Source: CAYQTO01 sp964420455
GTDB lineage: Bacteria; Sumerlaeota; Sumerlaeia; SLMS01
Direction of reading: 5' to 3'
Assembly: GCA_964420455.1 (NCBI GenBank)
Contig: CAYQTO010000205.1
Coordinates: 1-5,098, forward strand
Length of the DNA stretch: 5,098 nucleotides
Every line of letters starts with the position of its first letter. Positions within the stretch are counted from its first letter, which is position 1. The translations under genes and the position numbers were made by a program. This document shows positions 1 through 5,098 of the stretch, piece by piece. The notes under the pieces are model-generated. The model was not told the DNA's origin, did no database searches, and saw only the letters and a program-made list of their open reading frames with translations.

Positions 1-2
1 AT

Positions 3-206
3 CCCTCCCCCTTCGCCACCAGCGAGGACGTGATGGATGGTCGTTCCCACGTGCGGGGCGAGGTGGGCGATCTTGTCCGGAGTCTGCACAGGCCGGAGGG
101 CGCCCCGTTCCCCCCGCCACCGGTGAGTTTCGGCATGCCCATGGATCCGGAGGAGGCCGCCGTACCGCGCAAGAATCGCGGCGGTGGAGAGTCGGGCGAT
201 GGCTGA
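3..206 (+). CDS. C-terminal end of an unidentified protein (5' truncated by window edge)
   Basis: The frame is open from the left edge of the window and ends at TGA 204-206, giving about 67 residues. Codons favour G or C at the third position as in the genes downstream, which supports real coding. The visible part has a charged segment (SEDVMDGRSHVRGEVGDLVRSLHRPEG), then a proline stretch (FPPPPV), then a low-complexity, Gly/Arg-rich tail ending GGGESGDG that is probably disordered. I recognise no domain or catalytic motif and assign no function. It lies 36 nt upstream of the glycosyltransferase on the same strand and in the same reading frame, so it is probably the previous gene of the same operon. 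The arginine-rich +1 alternative frame is also open here but looks like a GC-rich shadow. Confidence 0.6.
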   Translation, partial: PSPFATSEDVMDGRSHVRGEVGDLVRSLHRPEGAPFPPPPVSFGMPMDPEEAAVPRKNRGGGESGDG

Positions 207-242
207 GGCGACGAATCCAGTGGGGCGCGCGATCTAGCGGCC

Positions 243-1349
243 ATGGCGCGGATCTTCTTCAGCATGTCCGGGGAGGGCCGGGGCCACGCGACGCGGGTGC
301 GCGCGATGGTGGACATGCTCCGCCAGGATCACGAGATCGAGATCTTCGCACCGGGCGATGCCTACGAGCTCCTCGCCCCCGCGTACCGGGGCACGGACAT
401 CCCCGTCCGCCGCATTCCCTGCCTCCGGTTTGTCTATAACGATTCCGGGCGGCTGGACAAGGTGCAGACGTTCCTCGGCAGCTTTCGTTACCTGTGGCGG
501 ATGCCCGCGTTGTTGCGCCGGCTCGAGAAGGTGCTGCGTCGCCGCAAGCCCGACGTGGTCATCACCGATTTCGAGCCGGCCCTGCCCCGCGCGGCCAAGC
601 GCGCCCGGGTCCCCTTCATCAGCTTCAACCACCAGCATTTCCTCATTGTCAACGACCTGCGGGAACTCCCGCTGCGCCTGCGGCTCCACGTGGCCTTCAT
701 GGGGCTCGTTGTGAGGATGTTCTACTGGGGCCAGGCGCGGACCATCGTCTCGTCGTTCTACTTTCCGCCGCTCAAGGCGAGGTACCGCGACGTGGTCCAG
801 GTGGGGGTGATCCTGCGGCCGTCGGTGATCGGGGCGCCCCGCGGCCGCGAGGGGCACCTTGTCGCGTACTTGCGCAAGTTCGCCCGGCGCAACGTGCTCG
901 AGGCGCTCCGATCCTCGGGTATGCCGGTTTACATCTACGGTCTGGGCGAGCGCCCGCCCCAGGACAACCTCACGTTCAAGGCAATCAGCGAGGAGGACTT
1001 CCTTCGCGACCTGGGGACCTGCGAGGCGCTGGTGTCCACGGCGGGGAACCAGCTCGTGGGCGAGGCGCTGTACCTTGGCAAGCCGGTGCTGGCCATGCCC
1101 GAGCCCAACAACCACGAGCAATACATCAACGCCTATTTCCTCGAGAAGGAGGGGACCGGGGAATGGGTGGAGCTGGAGGAGTTGGACGCGCCGCGGATGG
1201 CGTCGTTCCTGTCAAAGCTCGACATCTATCGTTCACGCATTCGCCCCGAAAAGTTCAACGGCAATCCCCTTGCGCTCGATGCCATCCGGACGTTTGTCTC
1301 GCGGACTTTCGCCCCCGCCGGAGCGACCCCCGCCAAGGAGTCACCATGA
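243..1349 (+). CDS. GT-B glycosyltransferase, MJ1255/VC2487 (MurG-like) family
   Basis: The 368-residue product is expected to be a cytoplasmic or membrane-associated enzyme that transfers a sugar from a nucleotide-sugar donor; the acceptor is unknown. The N-terminus starts directly with a beta strand and a glycine-rich loop, GEGRGHATR (residues 10-18), typical of MJ1255/VC2487-type and MurG-like proteins. D109-F-E-P and N129-H-Q follow in the N-terminal Rossmann half. The C-terminal half has the donor-site region STAGNQLVGEAL (265-276), then GKPVLAMP (279-286) and HEQYINA (291-297), matching the nucleotide-sugar-binding half of GT28-like GT-B enzymes. Length is normal for the family. There is no signal peptide; the basic, hydrophobic stretch around residues 139-162 could touch the membrane. 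ATG 243 is chosen because the conserved N-terminus begins there, although no Shine-Dalgarno is visible. The stop overlaps the next start (ATGA), implying translational coupling. Family assignment is firm; donor and acceptor are not known. Confidence 0.87.
   Translation: MARIFFSMSGEGRGHATRVRAMVDMLRQDHEIEIFAPGDAYELLAPAYRGTDIPVRRIPCLRFVYNDSGRLDKVQTFLGSFRYLWRMPALLRRLEKVLRRRKPDVVITDFEPALPRAAKRARVPFISFNHQHFLIVNDLRELPLRLRLHVAFMGLVVRMFYWGQARTIVSSFYFPPLKARYRDVVQVGVILRPSVIGAPRGREGHLVAYLRKFARRNVLEALRSSGMPVYIYGLGERPPQDNLTFKAISEEDFLRDLGTCEALVSTAGNQLVGEALYLGKPVLAMPEPNNHEQYINAYFLEKEGTGEWVELEELDAPRMASFLSKLDIYRSRIRPEKFNGNPLALDAIRTFVSRTFAPAGATPAKESP
1335..1340 (+). promoter_or_regulatory. Strong Shine-Dalgarno of the radical SAM gene
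   Basis: AAGGAG lies inside the last codons of the glycosyltransferase gene, 5 nt before ATG 1346. It fixes the radical SAM start and, with the ATGA overlap, supports reinitiation or coupled translation. It is the only strong ribosome-binding site seen at a gene start in this window. Confidence 0.8.
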
Positions 1350-2449
1350 AAGTCGTTCGCCGCCTCCCCGGTTACCTCCGCACGCTCAAGCGCACCAACC
1401 GGCGCCAGAACGATCTCCCGCGCGTCCTTACCCATATCGTCACCTTTACCTGCAACGCGCGTTGCATCATGTGCGATTCGTGGAAAATGGACTCCAAGGG
1501 CGACCTCGAACTCCACGAGATCGAAAACATCTATCGCCAGCTGCCACGGATGGACGCGGTCCGCCTTACCGGCGGCGAGCCCTTTGTCCGCAAGGACATG
1601 CTCGAAATCGCCCATCTCGTCCAGAACCACCTCCGGCCCTACTTCCTCCACATTACGACAAACGGATTCCTCACCGATCGCATCATCCGCTTCTGCGAAC
1701 AGCGCGACAAGTCGATCCCCCTCAGCATTCTGGTGTCGCTCGATGGCGTGGAGGAAAAGCACAACCACGTTCGCGGGCGCGACACCGCCTGGAAGACCGC
1801 CTTCAAGACGCTCGAAACCCTCTCGCGCCGGCGCGAGGAGTTCCGCTGTTCCATCGCCGTGAACCAGACCATCGTCGACAAGGAAGGGGTCGAGCACTAC
1901 AAGAAGCTCCGCGAGGTTCTCAAGCCCCTCGGCGTCGCCCATCACATGGTGATGGCCTACGACACGAGCGCGACCTACAACCTGGAGCGTGGCAAGGAAG
2001 TCGCCCCCGACCAGATCGGCGAATTCACCACCTTTGGCGAATTCGGCGAGGAGACAATCCGCGAGTTGATCCGCGAGGTGGAGAAGGACCTGGCGGACCT
2101 CCCCCTCCAGAACCGGGTCTCCAAGCAGTACTACCTGCGGGGGATCGCCAACCGGCTCCTGCGCAACGAGGGGACCCCCAACCCCAAGTGCATCGCCCTC
2201 ACGACCCACATGCGCCTCTACCCCAACGGCGACGTGCCCACTTGCCAGTTCAACAGCAAGACGGTGGGGAACCTGCGCGAGCAGACCTTTCGCGAGGTTT
2301 GGTTCGGCGAGGAGATCGAAGGCCAGCGCGACTGGGTGCGGAAATGCCCGGGCTGCTGGGCCGAGTGCGAGGTGCTCCCCAGCGCCGTCTATACCGGCGA
2401 CATCGTCCGCAAGACCCTCTTTCCCCGCAAGACCAGCTATCTGGAGTAG
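1346..2449 (+). CDS. Radical SAM protein with SPASM/twitch-like C-terminal domain
   Basis: The 367-residue product is a radical S-adenosylmethionine enzyme; the substrate is unknown. The 4Fe-4S motif C36-x3-C40-x2-C43 sits in TFTCNARCIMCDSW, and the SAM-contacting LTGGEPF follows at 74-80. ITTNGF and LVSLDG are further core TIM-barrel strand motifs of the family. The C-terminus has C282-x12-G-x4-C300, matching the SPASM start pattern CX9-15GX4C, and then C334-x2-C337-x3-C341. This is fewer cysteines than a full seven-Cys SPASM domain, so probably one auxiliary Fe-S cluster (twitch-like). GNLREQTFREVWFG (about 309-322) is the usual segment preceding the last cysteines. The start at ATG 1346 is supported by AAGGAG 5 nt upstream. 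It overlaps the glycosyltransferase stop by 4 nt. No short peptide gene is seen next to it, so a RiPP-maturase role is not supported; modification of a glycan, lipid or cofactor made with the glycosyltransferase is an inference. Confidence 0.9.
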   Translation: MKVVRRLPGYLRTLKRTNRRQNDLPRVLTHIVTFTCNARCIMCDSWKMDSKGDLELHEIENIYRQLPRMDAVRLTGGEPFVRKDMLEIAHLVQNHLRPYFLHITTNGFLTDRIIRFCEQRDKSIPLSILVSLDGVEEKHNHVRGRDTAWKTAFKTLETLSRRREEFRCSIAVNQTIVDKEGVEHYKKLREVLKPLGVAHHMVMAYDTSATYNLERGKEVAPDQIGEFTTFGEFGEETIRELIREVEKDLADLPLQNRVSKQYYLRGIANRLLRNEGTPNPKCIALTTHMRLYPNGDVPTCQFNSKTVGNLREQTFREVWFGEEIEGQRDWVRKCPGCWAECEVLPSAVYTGDIVRKTLFPRKTSYLE

Positions 2450-2754
2450 ATCCGGGGCAGCCGTCCGCAGCTCCTTGATTCGATCTTTCCGGCTTGATCC
2501 GGCCCCCCGTCGATCCCCGGCCGCGAATAACCAGGGCGACCATTGATCCGGGCGGGATTCTGGCTGCTGTGGCCCACTCCGCATCCGTCGGTCAATTCCC
2601 CTATTCCTTATCATGCGCATACGGTTCCCGTTGACCGATCAGGCAAGAGGCCAAAATTGTCGTTAAATCCCTGTAACAAGCATCTCTCCCATGGAGCCCT
2701 CGTGGGAATCGACGAAGCCACCGATCATTACTTAAGAGAAAGCCGCACGATGCC
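2450..2754. other. Gene-free intergenic stretch between the enzyme pair and the FG-GAP gene
   Basis: About 305 bp without a convincing gene. The first 100 bp are GC-rich and contain GATCCGG three times (2449, 2496, 2545) and a short CCGG-CTTGAT-CCGG inverted repeat, but no hairpin followed by a T tract, so a terminator for the upstream genes is not evident. Around 2595-2680 the base composition becomes more AT-rich, as expected upstream of a transcription start. TTGACC at 2631-2636 could be a -35 element, but only poor -10 matches follow (AAATTG after 17 nt; TTAAAT at 2663 is too far). The 75-residue TTG-initiated frame from 2543 to 2770 has no ribosome-binding site, family resemblance or coding-like composition. 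Confidence 0.5.
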
Positions 2755-4638
2755 GTGCTGTGCATGTTGACCGTGATGGCCAGCCTTGCGGTCGCAGGCG
2801 GGAGCCATGCGCAGACTTGGCGCGGATTTCCCTCCCCGGCCAATTACAGCATTGGCTCCCTCCAAGCCGTGGCGACCGGCGATTTCAATGGCGACGGCAT
2901 CACCGACCTCGTCACCGCGAACGACACTCTCGGCAGCGTCTCGGTGCTGCTGGGGAACGAAGACAGTCTGAATCCAGGTACGGGCGACGGGACCTTCGCC
3001 AACAGGGTCAGTTATTCCGCGGGAGGAAATCTCTCCCCCGCGAGCGTGACGACCGGCGATTTCAACGGCGATGGCATCACGGACCTCGCCACCGCGGGTG
3101 AAGACAATTCCCAAGGCGTTGTCTCTGTTCTGCTGGGCGACGAAGATGGATCGAACCCGGGCTTTGGCGACGGGACCTTCGGTGCCCCGGCTCTCTACAA
3201 TGTCGGGAATTCCCCCACGAGCGTGACGACCGGCGACTTCAATGGCGACGGCATCACGGACTTGGCCACCGCGAACTTTAACAGCAACGATGTCTCGGTG
3301 CTGCTGGGCGACGAAGATGGATCGAACCCGGGCTTTGGCGACGGTACCTTCGCCGCTGAGGTAGATTACAACACCGGGGGCGCGCCCGAGAGCGTCACCA
3401 CCGGCGATTTCAATGGGGACGGCATTACGGACCTGGCAACAGCGAACGGCGGTGGAAACAACGTCTCGGTGCTGCTGGGCGACGAAGATGGATCGAACCC
3501 GGGCTTTGGCGACGGCACCTTCGCCGCTGCGGTCAATTACCCTGCCGGGGACCCTCGAAGTGTGACGACCGGCGACTTCAACGGGGATGGCATCACGGAC
3601 CTCGCCACCGCGAACGTTGGCACCAACAACGTCTCGGTGCTGCTGGGCGACGGCACCTTCGCCGTTGCGGTCAACTACGCTGCCGGGAGCTTCCCTTCCA
3701 GTGTGACGACTGGCGACTTCAACGGGGATGGCATCACCGACCTCGCCACCGCGAACCCTGGCTCCAACAACGTCTCGGTGCTCTTGGGCAACGGCAGCGT
3801 GGGCGTGGGCGACGGCACCTTCGCCTCCCCGATCAACTACGCAGTTGGAAACTTTCCCAGTAGCGTTACGACCGGCGATTTCAACGGCGACGGCTTCACC
3901 GACCTCGTCACCGCAAACCGAGTTTCCGGCAACTTATCGGTGCTGCTGAACCTTGGCATCACAGAACCGGATCCCGTTCTGGCGCCGGATGCGTTGGACT
4001 TTGGAAACGTCGAGCTGGGTTCCGCGCCCGTTGCCCTTTCCGTCGTGATCGACGTCACCGGGGATGAGGACCTGATCTCCACGCCGACGCTGACGAACGA
4101 CGGTGGGGGGGCGTTCAGCCTCACCTCCGTTCCGGTCTCGCCGCTGCCGCAAGGCACGTCCGATTCCCTCGAGGTGACCTTCGCCCCGATCACCCTCGGT
4201 CCCGTCACCGGCGAGGTGACCCTTGCCACAAACGACCTCACCAGCCCGACGGTCACCATCGCCCTCAGCGGCACCGGCGTGGACACTCAGGAGCCCACCA
4301 GCACCGTTACGGGACCCACCGGCTCCCTCACACAGCCCTCGCCGACATTCGACGTGACCTACACCGCGGCCGACAACGCCGGCGGCAGTGGCCTCGCCAC
4401 CGTCGAGCTCTTCTACCAGCGCAACGGCGGCGGCTATACACAATACCTCGGCGGACCGTTCACCAGCTCGCCGATCATCTTCGACACGGGCCTGACCGGC
4501 GGCGACGGCAGCTACGACTTCTACACGGTCGCCAGCGACATCGCCGGCAACACGGAAACCAAGGCCCCGGCCGCCGAAGCCAGCGTCGTCTTTAACGATA
4601 CAACGGATGTGGCGGACTGGACCCTGTTGGACGAATAA
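2755..4638 (+). CDS. Secreted seven-repeat FG-GAP/VCBS beta-propeller protein with choice-of-anchor-D-like and Ig-like domains
   Basis: The 627-residue product is exported and probably extracellular or surface-associated; such proteins usually act in adhesion or ligand binding, but no ligand can be named. Residues 1-19 are a hydrophobic signal peptide with likely cleavage after SHA (A19/Q20). Seven FG-GAP repeats follow, each with a DFNGDG(I/F)TDL calcium-loop motif (first Asp at residues 43, 102, 161, 218, 274, 321, 375) and a VSVLLG...GDGTF strand. Residues about 406-508 (LDFGNVELG to ALSGTG) resemble choice-of-anchor-D/HYDIN-like domains, and about 513-619 form an Ig-like domain (YTAADNAGGSGLATVEL, SDIAGN). 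No transmembrane anchor, LPxTG or PEP-CTERM is present; the end is VADWTLLDE. The start is uncertain: GTG 2755 has no clear Shine-Dalgarno and gives a signal peptide without basic residues; ATG 2764 is an alternative; ATG 2750 is out of frame. A terminator follows the stop. Confidence 0.88.
   Translation: MLCMLTVMASLAVAGGSHAQTWRGFPSPANYSIGSLQAVATGDFNGDGITDLVTANDTLGSVSVLLGNEDSLNPGTGDGTFANRVSYSAGGNLSPASVTTGDFNGDGITDLATAGEDNSQGVVSVLLGDEDGSNPGFGDGTFGAPALYNVGNSPTSVTTGDFNGDGITDLATANFNSNDVSVLLGDEDGSNPGFGDGTFAAEVDYNTGGAPESVTTGDFNGDGITDLATANGGGNNVSVLLGDEDGSNPGFGDGTFAAAVNYPAGDPRSVTTGDFNGDGITDLATANVGTNNVSVLLGDGTFAVAVNYAAGSFPSSVTTGDFNGDGITDLATANPGSNNVSVLLGNGSVGVGDGTFASPINYAVGNFPSSVTTGDFNGDGFTDLVTANRVSGNLSVLLNLGITEPDPVLAPDALDFGNVELGSAPVALSVVIDVTGDEDLISTPTLTNDGGGAFSLTSVPVSPLPQGTSDSLEVTFAPITLGPVTGEVTLATNDLTSPTVTIALSGTGVDTQEPTSTVTGPTGSLTQPSPTFDVTYTAADNAGGSGLATVELFYQRNGGGYTQYLGGPFTSSPIIFDTGLTGGDGSYDFYTVASDIAGNTETKAPAAEASVVFNDTTDVADWTLLDE
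2878..3951 (+). repeat. Array of seven FG-GAP coding repeats
   Basis: GDFNGDG recurs seven times, the conserved Asp codons starting at 2881, 3058, 3235, 3406, 3574, 3715 and 3877. Intervals are 177, 177, 171, 168, 141 and 162 bp. Each unit carries a D-x-N-x-D-G-x-x-D calcium loop and an ATAN...VSVLLG segment. Seven units match the blade number of integrin-alpha-like propellers, so the array can plausibly fold as one closed propeller. The last unit diverges (GFTDLVTANRVSGNLSVLLNLG) and lacks the GDGTF end, as expected at the array boundary. Confidence 0.9.
3130..3515 (+). repeat. Three identical 44-bp copies at an exact 171-bp period within the FG-GAP array
   Basis: The 44-bp stretch encoding LLGDEDGSNPGFGDG occurs without mismatch at 3130-3173, 3301-3344 and 3472-3515, each 171 bp (57 codons) after the last. 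Flanking DFNGDGITDLATAN codons are also nearly the same. Silent positions inside the copies agree, which indicates recent duplication or gene conversion rather than selection on protein alone. The related position in the first unit (NEDSLNPGTGDG) has diverged. Confidence 0.88.
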
Positions 4639-4661
4639 GAAGAACCGGCAACCAAGTCATG

Positions 4662-4696
4662 AGGGCCCCTCCCGCAAGGAAGGGGCCTTCGCTTTT
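4662..4696 (+). terminator. Rho-independent terminator of the FG-GAP gene
   Basis: GGCCCCT (4664-4670) pairs with AGGGGCC (4681-4687). CC/GG can extend the stem inward across a bulged A, around a CGCAA loop. TTCGCTTTT follows at 4688-4696. It starts 24 bp after the FG-GAP stop codon and has the usual form of an intrinsic terminator, although the T tract is interrupted by CGC. Confidence 0.8.
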
Positions 4697-4759
4697 CCAC
4701 CGGCGCCACCCACCCGTGGGCGCCCCTCCCAACTTTGCTATGGGAGACTAAGAAACTAC

Positions 4760-4787
4760 TTGACATATTTCTATCTCACGATATTGC
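4760..4787 (+). promoter_or_regulatory. Candidate sigma-70-type promoter for the downstream secreted protein
   Basis: A perfect TTGACA (4760-4765) is followed after 16 nt by TATTGC (4782-4787), a weak -10 sharing only TAT with the consensus. GATATT overlapping it is an alternative, but at too short a spacing. The elements lie in a conspicuously AT-rich island (about 4737-4815) between the terminator and ATG 4828, the expected place for the promoter of the next unit. The -35 is convincing; the -10 is not certain, and the sigma factor specificity of the host is unknown. Confidence 0.45.
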
Positions 4788-4827
4788 GATGCATGAGTTG
4801 TACCAACCTTAAATAGTGGCCTTCAGC

Positions 4828-5098
4828 ATGGCATTCTTTCCTCGCGCATTCTTGAGCCGGTTGAGTCTTTGCCTCGCCGCCCTGTGCATTCTCCCCTTCT
4901 CCACCGCGCCTGCGCAGACCACCTTCGGCGCCATTCAGAACATCGTCGGCCCGTCCATTGACCGAGCGACCTCCGTGTTTGCCGCGGACCTCGACGGCGA
5001 CGGCGACCGGGACGTCCTCTCCGCCTCCCTGAACGACGACCGCATCGCGTGGTACGAGAACCGCCTCGACGAGCCGACCGCCGACTTCGGCCCCCAGC
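4828..5098 (+). CDS. N-terminal part of a second secreted FG-GAP/VCBS repeat protein (3' truncated by window edge)
   Basis: Ninety residues are visible. Residues 1-29 form a typical Sec signal peptide: basic R6 and R11, the hydrophobic segment LSLCLAALCILPF, and an APA cleavage site giving a mature end of QTT. The next part, SVFAADLDGDGDRDVLSAS (49-67), contains a D54-x-D56-x-D58-G-x-x-D62 calcium loop. IAWYENR (73-79) completes a repeat of the FG-GAP/VCBS subclass common in secreted proteins of environmental bacteria. The gene continues past the window, so further repeats and any C-terminal anchor are unseen. ATG 4828 is chosen because it gives a complete signal peptide; no good Shine-Dalgarno precedes it. 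It has its own candidate promoter and lies downstream of a terminator, so it is probably transcribed separately from the preceding FG-GAP gene. The repeat sequence differs clearly from that neighbour, so this is not a recent duplicate. Confidence 0.85.
   Translation, partial: MAFFPRAFLSRLSLCLAALCILPFSTAPAQTTFGAIQNIVGPSIDRATSVFAADLDGDGDRDVLSASLNDDRIAWYENRLDEPTADFGPQ

Noticed and set aside
199..237. Mini-frame of 12 codons starting at ATG 199, overlapping the upstream stop and ending just before the glycosyltransferase
   Set aside because: Too short to support as a gene, with no ribosome-binding site or recognisable leader-peptide features.
234..1121. Minus-strand open frame of 295 residues opposite the glycosyltransferase gene
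   Set aside because: A His/Arg/Glu-rich shadow of the sense codons, without family motifs; the sense strand has a complete GT-B protein.
494..1345. N-terminal extension of the radical SAM frame by 284 codons
   Set aside because: The extension overlaps the glycosyltransferase gene in another frame and is low-complexity Ala/Gly/Arg/Pro. ATG 1346 with AAGGAG 5 nt upstream is clearly the real start.
859..2478. Plus-strand frame of 539 residues spanning both enzyme genes
   Set aside because: Arg/Pro/Ser-rich out-of-frame reading across two well-supported genes and their coupled junction; no motifs.
2449..2551. Three GATCCGG copies at about 47-49 bp spacing as a possible operator or iteron set
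   Set aside because: Only 7 bp long and made of bases common in this GC-rich background. Two share TTGATCCGG, but nothing else is conserved around them.
1226..2620. Long minus-strand open frame of 464 residues opposite the radical SAM gene
   Set aside because: It is fully antisense to a gene with clear CxxxCxxC and GGEP motifs. Its composition (Ala, Val, Leu, Gly, Asp rich) is the usual mirror of a GC-rich codon pattern, and it shows no recognisable domain.
2543..2770. 75-residue TTG-initiated frame in the intergenic stretch
   Set aside because: No Shine-Dalgarno, mixed codon use unlike the neighbours, no domain, and it runs into the start of the FG-GAP gene.
3130..3515. Regular repeats considered as a CRISPR array
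   Set aside because: The copies lie in an open coding frame and the intervening sequence encodes related FG-GAP strands, so these are protein-coding repeats rather than repeat-spacer units.

Overview
The window comes from a GC-rich bacterial genome with strongly G/C-biased third codon positions. It carries secreted FG-GAP/VCBS proteins with Sec-type signal peptides and a choice-of-anchor-D-like domain. This mix is common in large-genome, environmental, often uncultured lineages (Planctomycetota, Hydrogenedentota/Sumerlaeota-like, Eisenbacteria/Latescibacteria-like). The sequence alone does not fix the phylum. No rRNA, tRNA, CRISPR array, transposase or attachment site was seen.

Left part (1-2449), one plus-strand operon-like block. 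It begins with the C-terminal end of an unidentified protein (stop at 204-206). After a 36-nt gap comes a GT-B glycosyltransferase of the MJ1255/VC2487 type (243-1349). Its stop overlaps the start of a radical SAM protein with a SPASM/twitch-like C-terminal cysteine domain (1346-2449) in an ATGA junction, with a strong Shine-Dalgarno just upstream. The tight coupling suggests the two enzymes act on one product, most plausibly a cell-envelope glycan, glycolipid or lipid precursor, but the substrate cannot be read from the sequence.

Middle (2450-2754) is a gene-free stretch of about 300 bp. It probably separates transcription units and holds the upstream signals of the next gene. Only weak promoter candidates are visible.

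Right part (2755-5098) holds two consecutive genes for exported FG-GAP proteins. The first (2755-4638) is complete: a signal peptide, seven DFNGDG repeats (enough for one seven-bladed beta-propeller), a choice-of-anchor-D/HYDIN-like beta-sandwich and a C-terminal Ig-like domain. Its repeat array shows recent 171-bp-period homogenisation, and one repeat has lost exactly 30 bp between two short direct repeats. A rho-independent terminator (about 4662-4696) closes this unit. A separate AT-rich promoter region (TTGACA at 4760) precedes the second gene (4828 to the window end), which has a signal peptide and an FG-GAP repeat of a different subclass (LDGDGDRDV ... IAWYEN).

I do not see a clearly new defence or mobile system. 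The most notable items are the coupled glycosyltransferase/radical SAM pair and the repeat dynamics and uncertain start of the seven-repeat propeller protein.
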